NCBI RefSeq assembly: GCF_900142205.1
Contig: NZ_FRAA01000001.1
Location: forward strand, 1,262,796-1,326,795
DNA length: 64,000 bases
Direction of reading: 5' to 3'
Source: Reichenbachiella agariperforans
Lineage (GTDB): Bacteria; Bacteroidota; Bacteroidia; Cytophagales; Cyclobacteriaceae
In this document: piece after piece, positions 1 to 9,004 of the stretch
How the letters are laid out: the number at the start of each line of letters is the position of its first letter
Numbering within the stretch: the stretch's first letter is position 1
Program-made: the position numbers and the translations under genes
Notes under the pieces: model-generated
What the model was told of the DNA's origin: nothing
The model's database searches: none
The model's input: the letters and a program-made list of their open reading frames with translations, nothing else

Positions 1-752
1 AGCAAGTACTGCTGTAGAGCGGTTACATTATAAGATATCGATCGCGGAAATCTAGCGTTCAACACCATAAACTCTAATGCCTCCTTGCGTTTAGGCATGA
101 TAGAATACTCTCTATGATACATATCCAATCCTTCGGCAGACTTGAGCAATGTTCCTAGTTGAAAGCTGGCTACCGACTGACTCACCTTCATGTCATCAAT
201 CCGATCTATATCGGTAAACTTGCTAATCAAAATTCGGTTGATCTGTATGGCTCGTTCTATATGAAACCCCATTTTGACAAAAGCCCAGATTTCATCATGC
301 AACATGGTAGACTCTACCCTATACTTAATGATCGCGCAGTTTTCTATGGTGGTATTAGTAAAATCATAGAGTCCCTTAGTCTTGTAAAAGTCCTCTGGAT
401 AGTCATGAATAAAACGATAAAACTTATTGATAGCGTTCCACACCTCTATAGATATCAAATCCCGTGCTCCACGAGCATTCTCTCTGGCAAAATGCATACA
501 GGACTTGATGGATGCATTGTTGTGTTCATCCATTGCCACAGCCACCAAGATATCCTCTTCGAAATCATAGGACGCCACATCTCCTTCGAGCCCAACCATA
601 TTGATGATACTCTTGAGTGCCAGGTCTCTCTGTAGATCCGAACTGGTATCCAATGCGGAGAAATATTGAATATTCAAATAGCGACTCAGGTGCTCAGCAC
701 GCTCTATGTATCTACCAAACCAATACAGGTTATTTGCAACTCTTGCTAGCAT
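1..752 (-). CDS. Alpha-E domain protein (DUF403), 3' end cut by window
   Basis: An open frame runs from ATG at 752 leftward off the window edge (250 codons, no stop). It begins MLARVANNLYWFGRYIERAE, which matches the start of the alpha-E (DUF403, COG2307) family, and it is rich in predicted helix. The family is about 310 residues long, so roughly the last fifth is missing. It follows the ATP-grasp gene by 20 bases on the same strand, the standard pairing in bacteria. Such pairs often sit with a transglutaminase-like gene, which could lie just outside the window. The biochemical role is not established; a peptide-ligase-associated function is inferred from the partner. Confidence 0.85.
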   Translation of the reverse strand, partial: MLARVANNLYWFGRYIERAEHLSRYLNIQYFSALDTSSDLQRDLALKSIINMVGLEGDVASYDFEEDILVAVAMDEHNNASIKSCMHFARENARGARDLISIEVWNAINKFYRFIHDYPEDFYKTKGLYDFTNTTIENCAIIKYRVESTMLHDEIWAFVKMGFHIERAIQINRILISKFTDIDRIDDMKVSQSVASFQLGTLLKSAEGLDMYHREYSIMPKRKEALEFMVLNARFPRSISYNVTALQQYL

Positions 753-772
753 ATCTTCTTGTTTTCCCTTGT

Positions 773-2230
773 TTAAACTTCGGCTACCCAAGTATCCTTG
801 GCGCCACCTCCCTGGGACGAGTTCACAATCAAACTCCCCCGCTTCAAGGCCACTCTCGTTAGTCCTCCTTTGAGCACAAACTGATAGTCCTTTCCCATCA
901 AAGTAAAAGTCCTAAGATCGACATGGCGAGGCTCGAACTGACTGGTCTCGTCGATATAGGTCGAGTGAGATGACAGGTTCATAATCGGCTGTGCCACATA
1001 CTCTCTCGGATCGCTTTTGATTTTGGCCCTCATCTCGTCACACTCCGTTTTGCTAGCGCAGTTGCCTACAAAAATCCCATAGCCACCACTTTGATCCACG
1101 GGCTTGACGACCAACTCTTCGATATGATTGAGTACATGATCCATCTCAGCAGGTTTCTCACACTGATAGGTATGGACATTTTGGAGAATGGCATCTTCTC
1201 CGAGGTAGTATTTGATGATCTCGGGCATGTACGAATACACAGCCTTGTCATCAGATGCACCAGTCCCTGGTGCATTGATCAAACTAACATTGCCCTGGCG
1301 GTACACGTCCATCAGACCTGGCACACCCAGCATAGAGTTCGGATTGAAAACCATAGGGTCAAGAAACTCATCATCTATTCGGCGATAGAGCACATCGAGT
1401 TTCTTCTTCCCATAGATAGTTTTCATGTACAGAAACCCCTTATCTACGAACAAATCACGACCTTCCACCAACTCCAACCCCATACTCTGAGCCAAAAAGC
1501 TATGCTCGTAGTAGGCCGAATTATATATCCCTGGTGTCAGCACAGCACAGGTCGCGGCATCTACACCATCAGGTGCTACGGAGTGCATACAGGTGGCCAA
1601 TGCAGCAGGATAATCGAAGACCGTCCCAACCTTAAGTTCTTTAAACAACACGGACAGCGCCTTCTTCAGCGCATCTCTGTTACTCAGCACATAACTCACC
1701 CCAGATGGACACCTCACATTATCCTCCAAGACATAAAAGTTACCATCACTATGTTTAATCAGATCTGTCCCTGAGATGTGATTGTACACACCACCAGGCG
1801 GTTCAAAATCCACCATGTACTTGTTATAATTGGCTGAAGAGAATATCAATTCCGCGGGCACGACTTTGTCTCGCAGTATTTTCTTGTCATTGTAGATATC
1901 TTTAAGGAAAAGATTGATAGCTACATTGCGCTGGATCAAGCCTTCCTCTAACCTCTCCCACTCTTTGGCAGTGATCACCCGAGGCATGAGGTCAAACGGA
2001 AAGATTCTTTCCGTCCCTTTTGGGTTCTCAGCATAGGTAGCGAAAGTAATTCCTTGCATGAGAAAGGACAGCTTTGTAGCCTCGTTCACCCGCTTAAAAT
2101 CCTCCGCACTGTACTTGTTAAAATACTCAAAGAGCCGCTGGTATGGCTTTCGGATATCCCCTCCATGCTCAAACACCTCGTCGAGAAGGTGACGCTCTAT
2201 ATCATACGATCTTAGGATGTTTTCATTCAT
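773..2230 (-). CDS. Circularly permuted type 2 ATP-grasp protein (DUF404/DUF407)
   Basis: The 485-residue product matches the circularly permuted ATP-grasp family (COG2308). Visible signatures include NVRCPSGVSYVLSNRDAL near residue 170, the segment VVKPVDQSGGYGIFVGN near residue 375, and FVLKGGLTRVAL near the C-terminus. ATP-grasp enzymes ligate a carboxylate to an amine using ATP; the substrate of this clade is unknown. The length fits the family. The start MNENILRSYDIERH is the natural one. It is the first gene of a two-gene unit with the alpha-E gene downstream. I am confident of the family but not of a specific reaction. Confidence 0.9.
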   Translation of the reverse strand: MNENILRSYDIERHLLDEVFEHGGDIRKPYQRLFEYFNKYSAEDFKRVNEATKLSFLMQGITFATYAENPKGTERIFPFDLMPRVITAKEWERLEEGLIQRNVAINLFLKDIYNDKKILRDKVVPAELIFSSANYNKYMVDFEPPGGVYNHISGTDLIKHSDGNFYVLEDNVRCPSGVSYVLSNRDALKKALSVLFKELKVGTVFDYPAALATCMHSVAPDGVDAATCAVLTPGIYNSAYYEHSFLAQSMGLELVEGRDLFVDKGFLYMKTIYGKKKLDVLYRRIDDEFLDPMVFNPNSMLGVPGLMDVYRQGNVSLINAPGTGASDDKAVYSYMPEIIKYYLGEDAILQNVHTYQCEKPAEMDHVLNHIEELVVKPVDQSGGYGIFVGNCASKTECDEMRAKIKSDPREYVAQPIMNLSSHSTYIDETSQFEPRHVDLRTFTLMGKDYQFVLKGGLTRVALKRGSLIVNSSQGGGAKDTWVAEV

Positions 2231-2364
2231 ACGGCACTGGGCTTATTAGTCCCCGACACCTGTCGGAGTGCCTAACAAACATAAGACTTCAGTACCTGAA
2301 ATGGTATGGATATAAAGGGCAGGGAATGACTGTTAAATCAAACTATCAACTGCCATAAAACAGA

Positions 2365-2952
2365 CTATCGATTAGTCACGTAGTAGTGATCTGGGATTGA
2401 AAATTTAGCATTGTAATGAGTGAACATCTGCTTTAATTTCATTCGATCCGAAATATCAACATCATTGGATTTAAAATAATCAGACATCTCTGATGCATAA
2501 TCTCCATCAAACAAACTCATGAATTCCTTTTTATTTTGTGCTAGAGAATGCAGCACGCCATCTTGCAAAATATAGAAAGGTGGATATGTCGTTTCGTCAT
2601 ATTGGCTAAACTTCAACCCCTCTCGGTAGAGTAGCACGATCTGTCCTACAGACAGCACCTCAAAAAAGAAAGAGCCTTCATTCATCCCAAAACCGCCAGT
2701 CAGATACTCATGTCGCTCTCCAGTACTCGGATCAAGAACAGACACCTGATCCACCTTGTCAGCCGTCCAGTTATAGATATGTCGTCCTGAACGTATCATG
2801 AGGTCATTTCGCTCCAAGTTGACTTTCACCACTCCGCGAATAGTCTCCCCTGAGGTCACCACAAAATCCGTACTATCAGACATGCCTACCTGCGCACTAA
2901 TCGAAATAGACGCCAATACAGATACGAGAAATAAAATGGATTTTCTTTTCAT
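2365..2952 (-). CDS. Exported protein of unknown function
   Basis: A 195-residue protein with a clear signal peptide (MKRKSILFLVSVLASISISA, cleavage probably near AQ). The mature part is mixed beta and helix, with a VVTSGETIRGVVKVNLE stretch, and looks like the small periplasmic or surface proteins common in Bacteroidota. No enzyme motif is visible. It is monocistronic: 134 bases separate it from the ATP-grasp gene and 158 from the beta-lactamase-like gene. I do not recognise a named family. Confidence 0.7.
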   Translation of the reverse strand: MKRKSILFLVSVLASISISAQVGMSDSTDFVVTSGETIRGVVKVNLERNDLMIRSGRHIYNWTADKVDQVSVLDPSTGERHEYLTGGFGMNEGSFFFEVLSVGQIVLLYREGLKFSQYDETTYPPFYILQDGVLHSLAQNKKEFMSLFDGDYASEMSDYFKSNDVDISDRMKLKQMFTHYNAKFSIPDHYYVTNR

Positions 2953-3110
2953 AGCAGATTATATTATTGCCACAAATGAAGCTCGCTCTATCAGTTATTC
3001 TACTATCGAAAACAGGGTTTAACCAAAGGATAATTTGTACAGATATAAAATCAATAAAGTAACACAATCACTTAATATTGAATTAACATCTTTCATCTGA
3101 AAAGATCAAC

Positions 3111-4253
3111 TCAGTGCTTCAATTCCCAATCGTACAACGCTTGACCGAGCGTCGCTAAAAATGGCATCCCAATCTGATCATACTCATACTGATTGTCATT
3201 GAATATTCCATTTTGATTGACGATCATAGTTACTGTTACTAGAAACTCCACACCTGTAGACGAATCGTACACATAAGCGCAGTCCGTCAAAGTACCATAA
3301 GCCTGGCCGATCTTATTGTATATTTTCATCTCGCCCTGAATGGGTGCCCTACTATCTCCAAAAAACAGGAACTTGACATAACTATCGTAGTACTCCGTAG
3401 AATCATACCCCGCATCCTTGGGCAGTGTACTCATAGCTTTCAACACATATTGACGCTGTTGCTCTGTGATGTCAAAACGCTGGTTTGGTTCAAATAACTC
3501 TGGAAACACCAAACGCTTCATCACCGCATGTTGTGACACTACAGGATAGTAGTTTTTATATTCGAACCCAAAAGGTTCTTTAATCAGCTCTCCACCAGAA
3601 TTATACCCTACACCTTTTTTGATCGATTTTTTGAGCAAAGGCTCATGAGGCTGACTTGCCACAGATTCCAAAGTATCTATTCGAATTGAATCCACATGGA
3701 GCATGATGCGCTTAGTCATCAAAGCATCCGAGTTTGGAGTGGATACTCTATGAGATATTCGTATCGGTTCGACACCCTTTCTTCTCAATCTATTATTGAT
3801 TGTATCCGCTCCCAAAAATTCAAACAGTCTATTATATGCCTGGTTGTCACTCACAGCAAATATCCACGACAAATTATCTGCAACTGTCGAAACCAAAGAA
3901 TCCCCCTCTACCTGAAATGGTGTATTCATCGTATAGTCCTCCGAATGATTCAACTCTTCTAAAGCCAGCAGCGCCACAGGAAACTTAACAGTACTAGCTG
4001 GGTAGAAGTACTTATCAGTCTCTACATGATAGGCATAATCTCGAAGAACGATACTATCTTCTTTTCTCAGTACACGAGTGAAACATATTTGCACATCATG
4101 ATCTTCTACCTGATCCATGACTTGTTTTATCTTAGGATTATCCGACCTCAATACTTCGTCAAGTGGATTCTCACTTTGGTCGACCTGACAAGCAAAACCT
4201 CCCACTAACAAAACAATAAAAAGAGAGCATTTCACATATGATACTTTTCTCAT
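3111..4253 (-). CDS. Class A beta-lactamase-like serine hydrolase lipoprotein
   Basis: 380 residues. The N-terminus is a lipoprotein signal with lipobox GGFAC (Cys22). The class A serine beta-lactamase/transpeptidase motifs are visible: S87-T-V-K90 within YPASTVKFPVALLALEE, S135-D-N137, and a K314-I-G triad near the C-terminus in place of KTG. The protein is longer than a classical 290-residue class A enzyme, with an insertion between the SDN and KxG motifs. Related proteins are annotated as 'serine hydrolase' and are not proven antibiotic resistance enzymes. The Glu166 region is not obvious, so a peptidoglycan or ester-hydrolysing role is equally possible. It is a single gene. Confidence 0.82.
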   Translation of the reverse strand: MRKVSYVKCSLFIVLLVGGFACQVDQSENPLDEVLRSDNPKIKQVMDQVEDHDVQICFTRVLRKEDSIVLRDYAYHVETDKYFYPASTVKFPVALLALEELNHSEDYTMNTPFQVEGDSLVSTVADNLSWIFAVSDNQAYNRLFEFLGADTINNRLRRKGVEPIRISHRVSTPNSDALMTKRIMLHVDSIRIDTLESVASQPHEPLLKKSIKKGVGYNSGGELIKEPFGFEYKNYYPVVSQHAVMKRLVFPELFEPNQRFDITEQQRQYVLKAMSTLPKDAGYDSTEYYDSYVKFLFFGDSRAPIQGEMKIYNKIGQAYGTLTDCAYVYDSSTGVEFLVTVTMIVNQNGIFNDNQYEYDQIGMPFLATLGQALYDWELKH

Positions 4254-4572
4254 CTTGAATTTATTTCTAACTGCTGACTGAATTTTTCATCCCTGAACAG
4301 AACGACACTAACAATTGACTATATAGACAACCACACGGCACATTCTCTAACAACAATACAATCTATTCAAAACACGCTAAAAACCATCAAAAAAGACGAG
4401 TATACGCTCAAAAAAACAGCTGATAATTGCGTTTTTATACACTTTTATTCTCCCCTAGTATAAAAACAACTCATAATAAATCGTATAACACAGAACATGA
4501 CCTCTCAAAAACCAACCTCTACTTGCCGTTAAAGCATTCTCTTTACACTCCACATATAAAAAATGGTCTCAC
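4254..4572. other. Intergenic, no gene seen
   Basis: This 319-base stretch lies between two minus-strand genes. It is AT-rich with long A runs. I see no convincing coding frame, strong hairpin or repeat. It presumably carries the promoter of the beta-lactamase-like gene at its left end. Confidence 0.6.
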
Positions 4573-5163
4573 CTACTCGCTCAAAAATTGCTGCAAAGCG
4601 GTCAGTGTTTCAATTGGCCCTGCCACTACGAACAAGTTCGCTATGCTCGCGGGTACCTGCCCTGCAGGGTCACCCCTGAACTGATGGACTACTTCTGTTT
4701 CATCCCCTTTAGCAGTCAAAATCCAAAGCCCCTGCGAAACAGGCATCCTTACCACTCCATCGACTTCTTCCATAGCGTATGTATTCCTGTCATAGCGAAG
4801 GGTGGTATGCTCTCTCTGGCGATCTATTGTCATATCTAGTACAGCATCTCGATTGCTAAACGGAAAAGGCATAGCCAGTTCCAGATAATACGTCATGGAT
4901 GTGTCCGAGTGGTGTGCTAACAGTCGGGCCTTTTTGCAATGGTCGTACCATGCTGAGTAATGCTCAAAATCTAGCAGTACAGAGACGATCTCCTCAGGAG
5001 AAGCCTGCAATAACCCGATCGCTTTGAATTCTTTGACTGGTGAGTCATCGGATATTCGGGTATACACAGTTATCCCATCCTGTGTTTTGGCGTGCATCCA
5101 AGCTTGCCCAAAAGAGACGAAAGGAAGCCCACTTAGTAGTAACCATAGAAAGTTCTTCTTCAT
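4573..5163 (-). CDS. START / SRPBCC-domain exported protein
   Basis: The product begins MKKNFLWLLLSGLPFVSFGQ, a signal peptide, so I place the start at the ATG at 5163 and not at the upstream GTG at 5172. The mature protein is a START-like (Bet v 1 fold) lipid-binding domain: WMHAKTQDGITVYTR, then KEFKAIGLLQASPEEIVSVL, SAWYDHCKKARLL and PFPFSNRDAVLDM. These match the STARD-like family found as single periplasmic domains in many Gram-negatives. The ligand is unknown. It starts 10 bases after the DoxX-like gene and is probably co-transcribed with it. Confidence 0.83.
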   Translation of the reverse strand: MKKNFLWLLLSGLPFVSFGQAWMHAKTQDGITVYTRISDDSPVKEFKAIGLLQASPEEIVSVLLDFEHYSAWYDHCKKARLLAHHSDTSMTYYLELAMPFPFSNRDAVLDMTIDRQREHTTLRYDRNTYAMEEVDGVVRMPVSQGLWILTAKGDETEVVHQFRGDPAGQVPASIANLFVVAGPIETLTALQQFLSE

Positions 5164-5172
5164 AACAAGCAC

Positions 5173-5613
5173 TCAGTTAGCTACCAATACTTTGTTGACC
5201 ATTGCTTCCTTAGCTATCAATACACCATGCGCTACTCCGAGTAGCAAGAAGAACGCTGGGATAAAGGGCGGTTTGATTTTGAGCGGTAGTACATCGGCAG
5301 GCACCTCTGGGTGTAGATGTACCAATATGCCTACAGCCATCATCACCACGACCATAGCAGACGCAGTTAGATTGATTGCATAGTACCATTTGAGCTTGAA
5401 ACGGTGAGGAAACAACAATACATAGAGCAAAGCCACTCCTACGACTAGCTCCCCAAAAATCCCCATAGCATAGGACAAATCTCCAAACCCACTACTGGAG
5501 ATCTGTACAGCATACCATCCTTTGAAGGGATTGAAAAATTTTAAAAACCCGACCATAAACATGGATACACCTAGGAATCCCGTCATGTACTTTCTTGATT
5601 TCATTTGCATCAT
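5173..5613 (-). CDS. DoxX-like four-helix membrane protein
   Basis: A 146-residue integral membrane protein with four hydrophobic segments (about residues 8-25, 45-65, 75-97 and 115-137). The GFLKFFNPFKGWY segment followed by an acidic residue in the second helix (GIFGELVVGV) is typical of DoxX/DoxD-like proteins. Three in-frame ATGs (5613, 5610, 5604) lie close together, so the start is uncertain by a few residues. The AraC regulator lies 87 bases upstream on the same strand and may control this gene and the START gene after it. No specific function is assigned. Confidence 0.7.
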   Translation of the reverse strand: MMQMKSRKYMTGFLGVSMFMVGFLKFFNPFKGWYAVQISSSGFGDLSYAMGIFGELVVGVALLYVLLFPHRFKLKWYYAINLTASAMVVVMMAVGILVHLHPEVPADVLPLKIKPPFIPAFFLLLGVAHGVLIAKEAMVNKVLVAN

Positions 5614-5700
5614 TAATACCTATTGTTTTGATAGACACAAAGCTATATCGACACGCTAAGGAGCAGTTGGAGTAATGGTTCAAAGACTTGGATATTTGGT

Positions 5701-6534
5701 TCAGCGTGGGCGTAAGACAGAGGGCGCTTGCGCGTAGGTCTTTTTGAAAAGTCGTGAGAAGTAAGCTGGATCTGAAAACCCTACTTGATAAGCAATCGAT
5801 GCGATACTATCATCGGAGACCAAAAGCAGTTCCTTGGCACGACCCAGTCGCTTTTGGGTGATGTAGTTTTTGGGACTGTCTCCAAATATCTTTTCAAACT
5901 CCCTTTTAAAGGAAGATAAGCTCATGTTGCACAGGTTGGCCAGTTGACTAACCGAAACCGTAGAGTAGAGATGCGTACTGACGACCTCCTGCAAAGTGAC
6001 AATTCGCGGCGCAAAAAGGGTCGAGAGCAATTCTAAGACTGATGCAGCATTTTTGGTCTGGACGAGGATCAGGATGAGTTCCTTGATTTTGAGTTCTAAC
6101 AATTCGTCCGTCACGAGACTAGGTGTCTCGAAGTAAAAATCTAGGCTGTCGATGAACTTGGATAAAGTGACCTCTGGAACGACCTTTTGGATAAAATCCC
6201 CCTGCTGCTTTGGCAGCATAAAAGAAGGTACCTCATGCCGATAAATTTCTCGCAAGAGCTCTGTGGGCAAATGAATAGCCAAGACCTCACACCTAGACGA
6301 CTCTGCTGTCTTCAGCCAATCCACGAAATAGGTGCCACACTTGAGTAAAACCGATTCGTTGGATGATAGTGCTACCTTTTGATCTGCTGCATGAAAGTTC
6401 GACGACAGACCGCTGACATACAAGAAGCACCCTTCGTTTTGAAAGAGCGCTTCATAGCGAAAAGGAGCCTCTATCAGTATCTTCTCGATTAGAGCCGTTT
6501 GCTTGTATTCAAATTTTTGTCTGCGGAGAATCAC
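5701..6534 (-). CDS. AraC-family transcriptional regulator
   Basis: 277 residues. The C-terminal ~100 residues hold the AraC double helix-turn-helix: VSQLANLCNMSLSSFKREFE, then the second helix pair with SIASIAYQVGFSDPAYFSRL and FKKTYAQAPS. The N-terminal part is a ligand-sensing type domain without a recognised ligand. The only start that keeps the frame is GTG at 6534; an ATG nine bases upstream is out of frame and hits a stop. The downstream DoxX-like/START pair is the likely target, by proximity only. Confidence 0.9.
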   Translation of the reverse strand: MILRRQKFEYKQTALIEKILIEAPFRYEALFQNEGCFLYVSGLSSNFHAADQKVALSSNESVLLKCGTYFVDWLKTAESSRCEVLAIHLPTELLREIYRHEVPSFMLPKQQGDFIQKVVPEVTLSKFIDSLDFYFETPSLVTDELLELKIKELILILVQTKNAASVLELLSTLFAPRIVTLQEVVSTHLYSTVSVSQLANLCNMSLSSFKREFEKIFGDSPKNYITQKRLGRAKELLLVSDDSIASIAYQVGFSDPAYFSRLFKKTYAQAPSVLRPR

Positions 6535-6720
6535 GAACTCATAGACGGGTTTAGATGATTAAAGGTTGACAGATCATAGTTCGTCCATAATCACTGACAG
6601 GCAGCCATTGAACGAAAAGAATACTAAGCCGAAATAGTGTAGTTCAACGTATTCTCCCCTTAGTAAAATCATAAACTCATAAATCCCTACATGATACTCC
6701 CGCAATAAGAAGAGAACAAT

Positions 6721-6737
6721 TGTTACCCACGGTAACA
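6721..6737. promoter_or_regulatory. Perfect inverted repeat upstream of the cold-shock gene
   Basis: TGTTACC-CAC-GGTAACA: two 7-base arms separated by three bases, ten bases upstream of a TAnnTTTG promoter element and 41 bases before the csp start codon. Its position suits an operator. The binding protein is unknown. Confidence 0.5.
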
Positions 6738-6746
6738 GTTAATTAT

Positions 6747-6754
6747 TATATTTG
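6747..6754 (+). promoter_or_regulatory. Promoter -7 element TATATTTG for the cold-shock gene
   Basis: TATATTTG fits the Bacteroidota -7 consensus TAnnTTTG. Transcription would begin near 6761, giving a short leader before ATG 6778. A TTG at 6720-6722 is the only nearby -33 candidate, but the spacer (24) is longer than usual. Confidence 0.5.
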
Positions 6755-6777
6755 CTTCGTATATATTAAAAATAATT

Positions 6778-6969
6778 ATGACTAACGGAACGGTAAAATT
6801 TTTCAATGATGCTAAAGGATTCGGATTTATAACTCCAGAAGACGGTGGCAAGGATGTATTTGTCCATGTAAATGGTTTAACGGATGAAATTAGAGAAGGA
6901 GACAAAGTATCCTTTGATGTTGAAGAAGGCCGAAAAGGATTAAATGCAGTAAATGTGAAAGTTGTTTAA
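6778..6969 (+). CDS. Cold-shock domain protein, CspA family
   Basis: A 63-residue single cold-shock domain. Both RNA-binding motifs are visible: [20 protein letters not shown] (RNP1 region KGFGFI) and [10 protein letters not shown] (RNP2-like VFVHV). It binds single-stranded RNA or DNA and melts secondary structure in mRNA. Length and ends match the family. It is monocistronic, bounded by a TAnnTTTG promoter and a very long terminator hairpin. Confidence 0.96.
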   Translation: MTNGTVKFFNDAKGFGFITPEDGGKDVFVHVNGLTDEIREGDKVSFDVEEGRKGLNAVNVKVV

Positions 6970-6981
6970 TTACTAGCATTT

Positions 6982-7037
6982 CACGAGCAACAAAAAAAGG
7001 TATATCTTAATTGATATGCCTTTTTTTGTTGCTCGTG
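6982..7037 (+). terminator. Long hairpin terminator after the cold-shock gene
   Basis: Two 25-base arms (6982-7006 and 7013-7037) pair with a single G-U wobble around a TTAATT loop. The arms contain an A7 run and a T7 run, so the T tract lies inside the descending arm. It begins 12 bases after the csp stop and could stop transcription from either side. Confidence 0.85.
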
Positions 7038-7113
7038 ATTTAACCTACGATAAGTCAAGCAGACAGCTATAAGCCTCCATCAATTACGTGCTGACACAGA
7101 AATCTCAACCCAC

Positions 7114-7629
7114 ATGAAATTCAAATTACTACTTCCCCTCCTAGCAATAGTTCTACTGAGTTGTACAGAAACCAAAAAGACAAGCGAAACACCGACTATC
7201 ACAGTCACCAACCCATTCGATCCAGCGGCAGTCAGTTGGTTCAAGACCAAAGGCGGTGGAAGCATAAAAGGAGTCGCAAAATTCAAATCCAAAAGTGGAG
7301 AACTACGTTTCGGTGAAGAATTTGGCATAGAACTAATGCCCAACTGCCTATACACCGAAGAAAGGCTAAATCACATCTATGGCAATAAAAACGCTGGTTT
7401 CGTGCATGTCCAAGATGGTATTCCAAAGTTCACTCCAGACCCAGAAGGCTATCACGAAACGATCAAGACGATGTGCAATGAAGACGGCACGTTTGCGTTC
7501 GAAAATCTCCCAGCAGGCGACTACTACGTCATAGCTTTCATGCTTTGGGACGAAATCGGTGGAGGTATCATGCAGCATGTCGTACTATCTGACCATGAAT
7601 CAAAGGAGATAGAAATGACTAATTTTTAA
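7114..7629 (+). CDS. Lipoprotein with carboxypeptidase regulatory-like segment
   Basis: 171 residues with a lipoprotein signal (MKFKLLLPLLAIVLLSC, Cys17). The C-terminal part contains CNEDGTFAFENLPAGDYYVI, typical of a CarboxypepD_reg/SpaA-like beta sandwich. The mature protein should be anchored in the inner or outer membrane, facing the periplasm or surface. No catalytic motif is visible. It stands alone between the cold-shock and patatin genes. I cannot assign a function. Confidence 0.75.
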   Translation: MKFKLLLPLLAIVLLSCTETKKTSETPTITVTNPFDPAAVSWFKTKGGGSIKGVAKFKSKSGELRFGEEFGIELMPNCLYTEERLNHIYGNKNAGFVHVQDGIPKFTPDPEGYHETIKTMCNEDGTFAFENLPAGDYYVIAFMLWDEIGGGIMQHVVLSDHESKEIEMTNF

Positions 7630-7716
7630 TCAATCTCTCATATTATAGCAAACTCAACCGAAGCGCTCACATTTAGCAAGCAACACTATATACCCACACA
7701 GCTAGCCTCCGGGCAC

Positions 7717-7724
7717 TATATTTG
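7717..7724 (+). promoter_or_regulatory. Promoter -7 element TATATTTG for the patatin gene
   Basis: An exact TAnnTTTG match 81 bases before the patatin start. It implies a leader of roughly 75 bases. No clear TTG -33 box is seen. Confidence 0.45.
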
Positions 7725-7804
7725 AAACAATCATTTGACAAACATGTCAATTGCCTTAGATTAGTTGATAAAACAAGCAAACATCAATAGCCAACTAATC
7801 CCAC

Positions 7805-8878
7805 ATGAAGAAAGTAAAAATGCTCTGCATAGATGGTGGTGGTATCCGAGGAGTCATCCCTGCAACCATAATCAAATATGTCGAAGAGAAAGCACAACAA
7901 CTCTCCAATAACCCTGACCTCCGTATCGCTGACTTATTTGACTTTATAGCTGGCACGAGTACAGGAGGCATATTAACCTGTCTATACCTCACACCTCAGA
8001 GCGAAAACGGATCTACTAAAACGTCAAAGTATACGGCAGAAGAAGCCTTATCCCTATATGTAGATCATGGATATGATATATTCAATCGATCCAAAATTCG
8101 GTTTTATGATCTAAAAATGATGTTCAATGCTACCCAATATAGCCCGCGATATTTAGAAAAAGTCGCCCATGATAAGTTTGGTGATTTAAAGATTAGTGAA
8201 CTTGCCAAACCAGCACTCATCACGACCTATAACCTCCAGACAGGGAGTACCTTCTTTTTTTCTTCTCGGGAGCCAAAAAGCAAAAACAGGGAATTCTATG
8301 TCCGTGACGTAGCACGTTCGACCTCTGCTGCACCCACCTACTTCCCTCCTGCTCGAATCCAAAACTTAGCTGACCCAAAACATAAAATGATGAACTTGGA
8401 CGGTGGTGTATTTGCCAATAACCCGACGATGTGTGCCTATGCAGAAGTACGCGACACCAAAGAAGGCCCCATACAAGCTCCCTCTGCCGAGAACATGATT
8501 ATCCTCTCCGTCGGTACAGGGGGCGGACACCTCAAAATCAATGGAGTAAGCAAAAGTAAAGGCTGGGGTCTACTCAAATGGGCACAGCACACACCTGACA
8601 TCATGATGGACGGCAGTGCGGATACAGTAGCCTATCAGATTCAAAGCATATTCAATACATTAGGCAAGAAAGGACGACACCAGTACCTACGTGTAGATGT
8701 CCCCGATGCACTCAGAGATAGCTACTCATCTGACATGGGAGACGCTAGCCCTAACAACATAATGAACCTACAAAAAGCAGCGCTAGAAAGTCTCAATCAC
8801 TCGATAGAACACAAAGACCTGGACAAGTTCATAGAGCTGCTGGTCAAAGAGGCTGCTAAAGAATCTACCACTGTGTAA
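7805..8878 (+). CDS. Patatin-like phospholipase
   Basis: 357 residues. The patatin fold signatures are complete: the oxyanion loop D10-GGGIRG16, the nucleophile elbow G50-T-S52-T-G54 and the catalytic Asp motif D199-G-G201 within LDGGVFANNP. The enzyme is a Ser-Asp dyad acyl hydrolase that cleaves membrane phospholipids. No signal peptide is present, so it is cytoplasmic. The family includes CapV effectors of CBASS anti-phage systems, but no CD-NTase, E1/E2 or JAB gene lies next to it. A housekeeping lipase or stand-alone effector is therefore the cautious reading. Confidence 0.92.
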   Translation: MKKVKMLCIDGGGIRGVIPATIIKYVEEKAQQLSNNPDLRIADLFDFIAGTSTGGILTCLYLTPQSENGSTKTSKYTAEEALSLYVDHGYDIFNRSKIRFYDLKMMFNATQYSPRYLEKVAHDKFGDLKISELAKPALITTYNLQTGSTFFFSSREPKSKNREFYVRDVARSTSAAPTYFPPARIQNLADPKHKMMNLDGGVFANNPTMCAYAEVRDTKEGPIQAPSAENMIILSVGTGGGHLKINGVSKSKGWGLLKWAQHTPDIMMDGSADTVAYQIQSIFNTLGKKGRHQYLRVDVPDALRDSYSSDMGDASPNNIMNLQKAALESLNHSIEHKDLDKFIELLVKEAAKESTTV

Positions 8879-8936
8879 AACATGCTAAACATCCCCGAAT
8901 CTAGACACTAAACAATCATACCTTCCATAAAATAGA

Positions 8937-8980
8937 AGAGCCTGTCTCCGTCGAACTCTCGTTCTACAGAGACAGGCTCT
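8937..8980. terminator. Bidirectional terminator hairpin
   Basis: Perfect 12-base arms AGAGCCTGTCTC (8937-8948) and GAGACAGGCTCT (8969-8980) with a 20-base loop, placed between the convergent patatin and choice-of-anchor I genes. AT-rich tracts flank both sides. Confidence 0.75.
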
Positions 8981-9004
8981 AAATTATTTTCAGTAAAATC
9001 AATA

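Noticed and set aside
7805-8878. CBASS defence operon
   Set aside because: Only the patatin is present. Neighbours are a lipoprotein and a choice-of-anchor I protein, with no cyclase or accessory genes.
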